From an uncultured Eubacteriales bacterium (GTDB taxonomy: Bacteria > Bacillota > Clostridia > Oscillospirales > CAG-272), in NCBI GenBank assembly GCA_949286815.1, contig CASEEB010000161.1:1-6191 (forward strand): 6,191 bases of DNA, read 5' to 3'. Positions 5,213 to 6,191 of the stretch are shown one piece after another; position 1 is the stretch's first letter, and each line of letters begins with the position of its first letter. The position numbers were made by a program, and so were the translations under genes. The notes under the pieces are model-generated. The model was not told the DNA's origin, searched no databases, and was given only the letters and a program-made list of their open reading frames with translations.

Positions 5213-6190
5213 ATCCGTACTATCCTCCGTTTCGTTTTTTTCATATTTTAAGACCATATCGGTCTTATTTTCATTTGTCTGTTTTCGCCGTTTTAAAGTT
5301 TTCGCCGGTTTATTGGGGTTAAAAAGATTCAGCCGAAGTGAATTGAGCACGACGCAGCAGCTTGAAAGGCTCATCGCCGCGGCTCCGAACATCGGATTCA
5401 GCTGCCAATTGAACAAAGGAATCCAAACGCCCGCCGCGAGCGGAATACCTATAACGTTATAAATAAACGCCCAGAACAGATTTTCATGAATATTCCTGAG
5501 TGTCGCTCGGCTGAGCTTTATTGCCGCGGGTACGTCTGACAGTTTACTTTTCATAAGTACCACATCCGCGGCGTCTATAGCGATGTCCGTACCGGCGCCT
5601 ATGGCAATTCCGATATCCGCGCGTGTAAGCGCCGGGGCGTCGTTTATACCGTCGCCGACCATTATTACCTTGCCATGCGATTTCAGATTTTTTACGGCTT
5701 CCTCTTTTCCGTCCGGCAAAACACCGGCTATGACTTCATCTACCCCCGCATATCTGCCGACCGCCGCCGCTGTCCTTTCGTTGTCTCCCGTGAGCATAAT
5801 TACTTTCATGCCCATATTCTGAAGCTCTTTGACCGCGTCCCGGCTTTCGGGCTTCGGAGAATCCGCAACCGCTATAATGCCGATAAGCTCTCCGTCAGAC
5901 GCGAAAAACAACGGTGTTTTTCCTTCGTTTGAAAGTCTCTCGGCAACCTGCCTGACATTTTCCGGCACTTTTGACTTCTGCTCGATAAATTTAAGATTGC
6001 CTCCGAACAATGACCTTTCCCCGGTCTTGGCGCAAAGCCCGTTTCCGGGTAAAGCGGAAAAATCGGTCACATCAAATGAGGAAATATTCTTTGACTGAGA
6101 ATAATTGACTATCGCCTTTGCCAGCGGATGCTCGCTCTTTTTCTCAAGCGAATACGCAAGTTCAATCAGATCCGACTCACTGTTGCCGCC
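5012..6190 (-). CDS. copA: Copper-translocating P1B-type ATPase, C-terminal part, with C-terminal HMA domain
   Basis: The visible 392 residues are the C-terminal half of a gene that continues past the right edge; the GTG at 6070 is internal, not a start. P1B ATPases use ATP to export metal, here probably Cu(I), from the cytoplasm. In order: SEHPLAKAI (19-27, the P1B-specific HP motif of the nucleotide-binding domain), LPGNGL (47-52), MLTGDNERT (132-140), MVGDGINDAPAL (177-188, P-domain hinge), then two C-terminal helices with YNVIGIPLAAG (244-254) and NPMFGAAAMSLSS (265-277). The last carries the Met-x3-Ser pattern of Cu(I) pumps. A charged 36-residue linker leads to an HMA domain (327-392) with GMMCAHC (336-341). 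The catalytic DKTGT and the CPC helix lie outside the window, so metal choice rests on the last helix and the HMA. Stop TAA at 5014-5012, then a terminator. The C-terminal rather than N-terminal HMA is the notable feature. Confidence 0.93.
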   Translation of the reverse strand, partial: GGNSESDLIELAYSLEKKSEHPLAKAIVNYSQSKNISSFDVTDFSALPGNGLCAKTGERSLFGGNLKFIEQKSKVPENVRQVAERLSNEGKTPLFFASDGELIGIIAVADSPKPESRDAVKELQNMGMKVIMLTGDNERTAAAVGRYAGVDEVIAGVLPDGKEEAVKNLKSHGKVIMVGDGINDAPALTRADIGIAIGAGTDIAIDAADVVLMKSKLSDVPAAIKLSRATLRNIHENLFWAFIYNVIGIPLAAGVWIPLFNWQLNPMFGAAAMSLSSCCVVLNSLRLNLFNPNKPAKTLKRRKQTNENKTDMVLKYEKNETEDSTDMEKTLKIEGMMCAHCEARVKKSLEAIDGVKSADVSHEKGTAEIKLSKDVSDDILKKAVEDQGYKVI

Positions 6191-6191
6191 G

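Noticed and set aside
6068..6070. GTG start giving a complete 352-residue protein
   Set aside because: The frame continues upstream with the P1B-specific SEHPLAKAI motif to the window edge, so the GTG is an internal Val of CopA.

Overview
The window reads as chromosome of a low-to-moderate-GC, endospore-forming Firmicute, most likely a gut-type Clostridia member (Oscillospiraceae/Lachnospiraceae-like). The basis is an unmistakable SpoVT, AT-rich spacers, strong AGGGG/GGAG ribosome binding sites, sigma-A-type promoters, a Gram-positive-style lipoprotein and a clostridial-style CopA with a C-terminal metal-binding domain. The species cannot be named from the sequence.

Layout. Minus strand 1-402 is the N-terminal part of a DegT/DnrJ/EryC1/StrS sugar aminotransferase that runs off the left edge. 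A 563-bp AT-rich divergent spacer follows; it holds a near-consensus minus-strand promoter for the aminotransferase, an inverted repeat around that promoter, and a hairpin just before spoVT. spoVT (966-1511) is followed by an unusual U-rich/A-rich hairpin and a conventional intrinsic terminator. Next are two plus-strand genes, each apparently its own transcription unit. The first (1798-3279) encodes a lipoprotein with a coiled-coil stalk whose main domain resembles GT80 bacterial sialyltransferases; it ends in a clear terminator. The second (3586-4686) encodes a Cys-rich protein with a possible C39/BtrH-like papain-fold layout. It is driven by a textbook extended -10 promoter and has a leader of about 185 nt containing a hairpin and a tiny upstream ORF. 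A spacer of about 270 bp and a bidirectional terminator separate it from a convergent copper P1B-type ATPase gene (5012-6190, minus), which runs off the right edge.

How the genes relate. They do not form one operon. A surface-sugar theme links the aminotransferase and the sialyltransferase-like lipoprotein, but they lie on opposite strands with spoVT between them, so a shared pathway is only a possibility. SpoVT and CopA are ordinary housekeeping/sporulation and metal-homeostasis genes.

The most interesting content is the GT80-like lipoprotein, whose predicted location outside the membrane is at odds with a cytoplasmic CMP-sugar donor, followed by the Cys-cluster protein of unknown function. 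Also worth checking is a possible internal translation start that would release the CopA tail as a separate CopZ-like copper chaperone.
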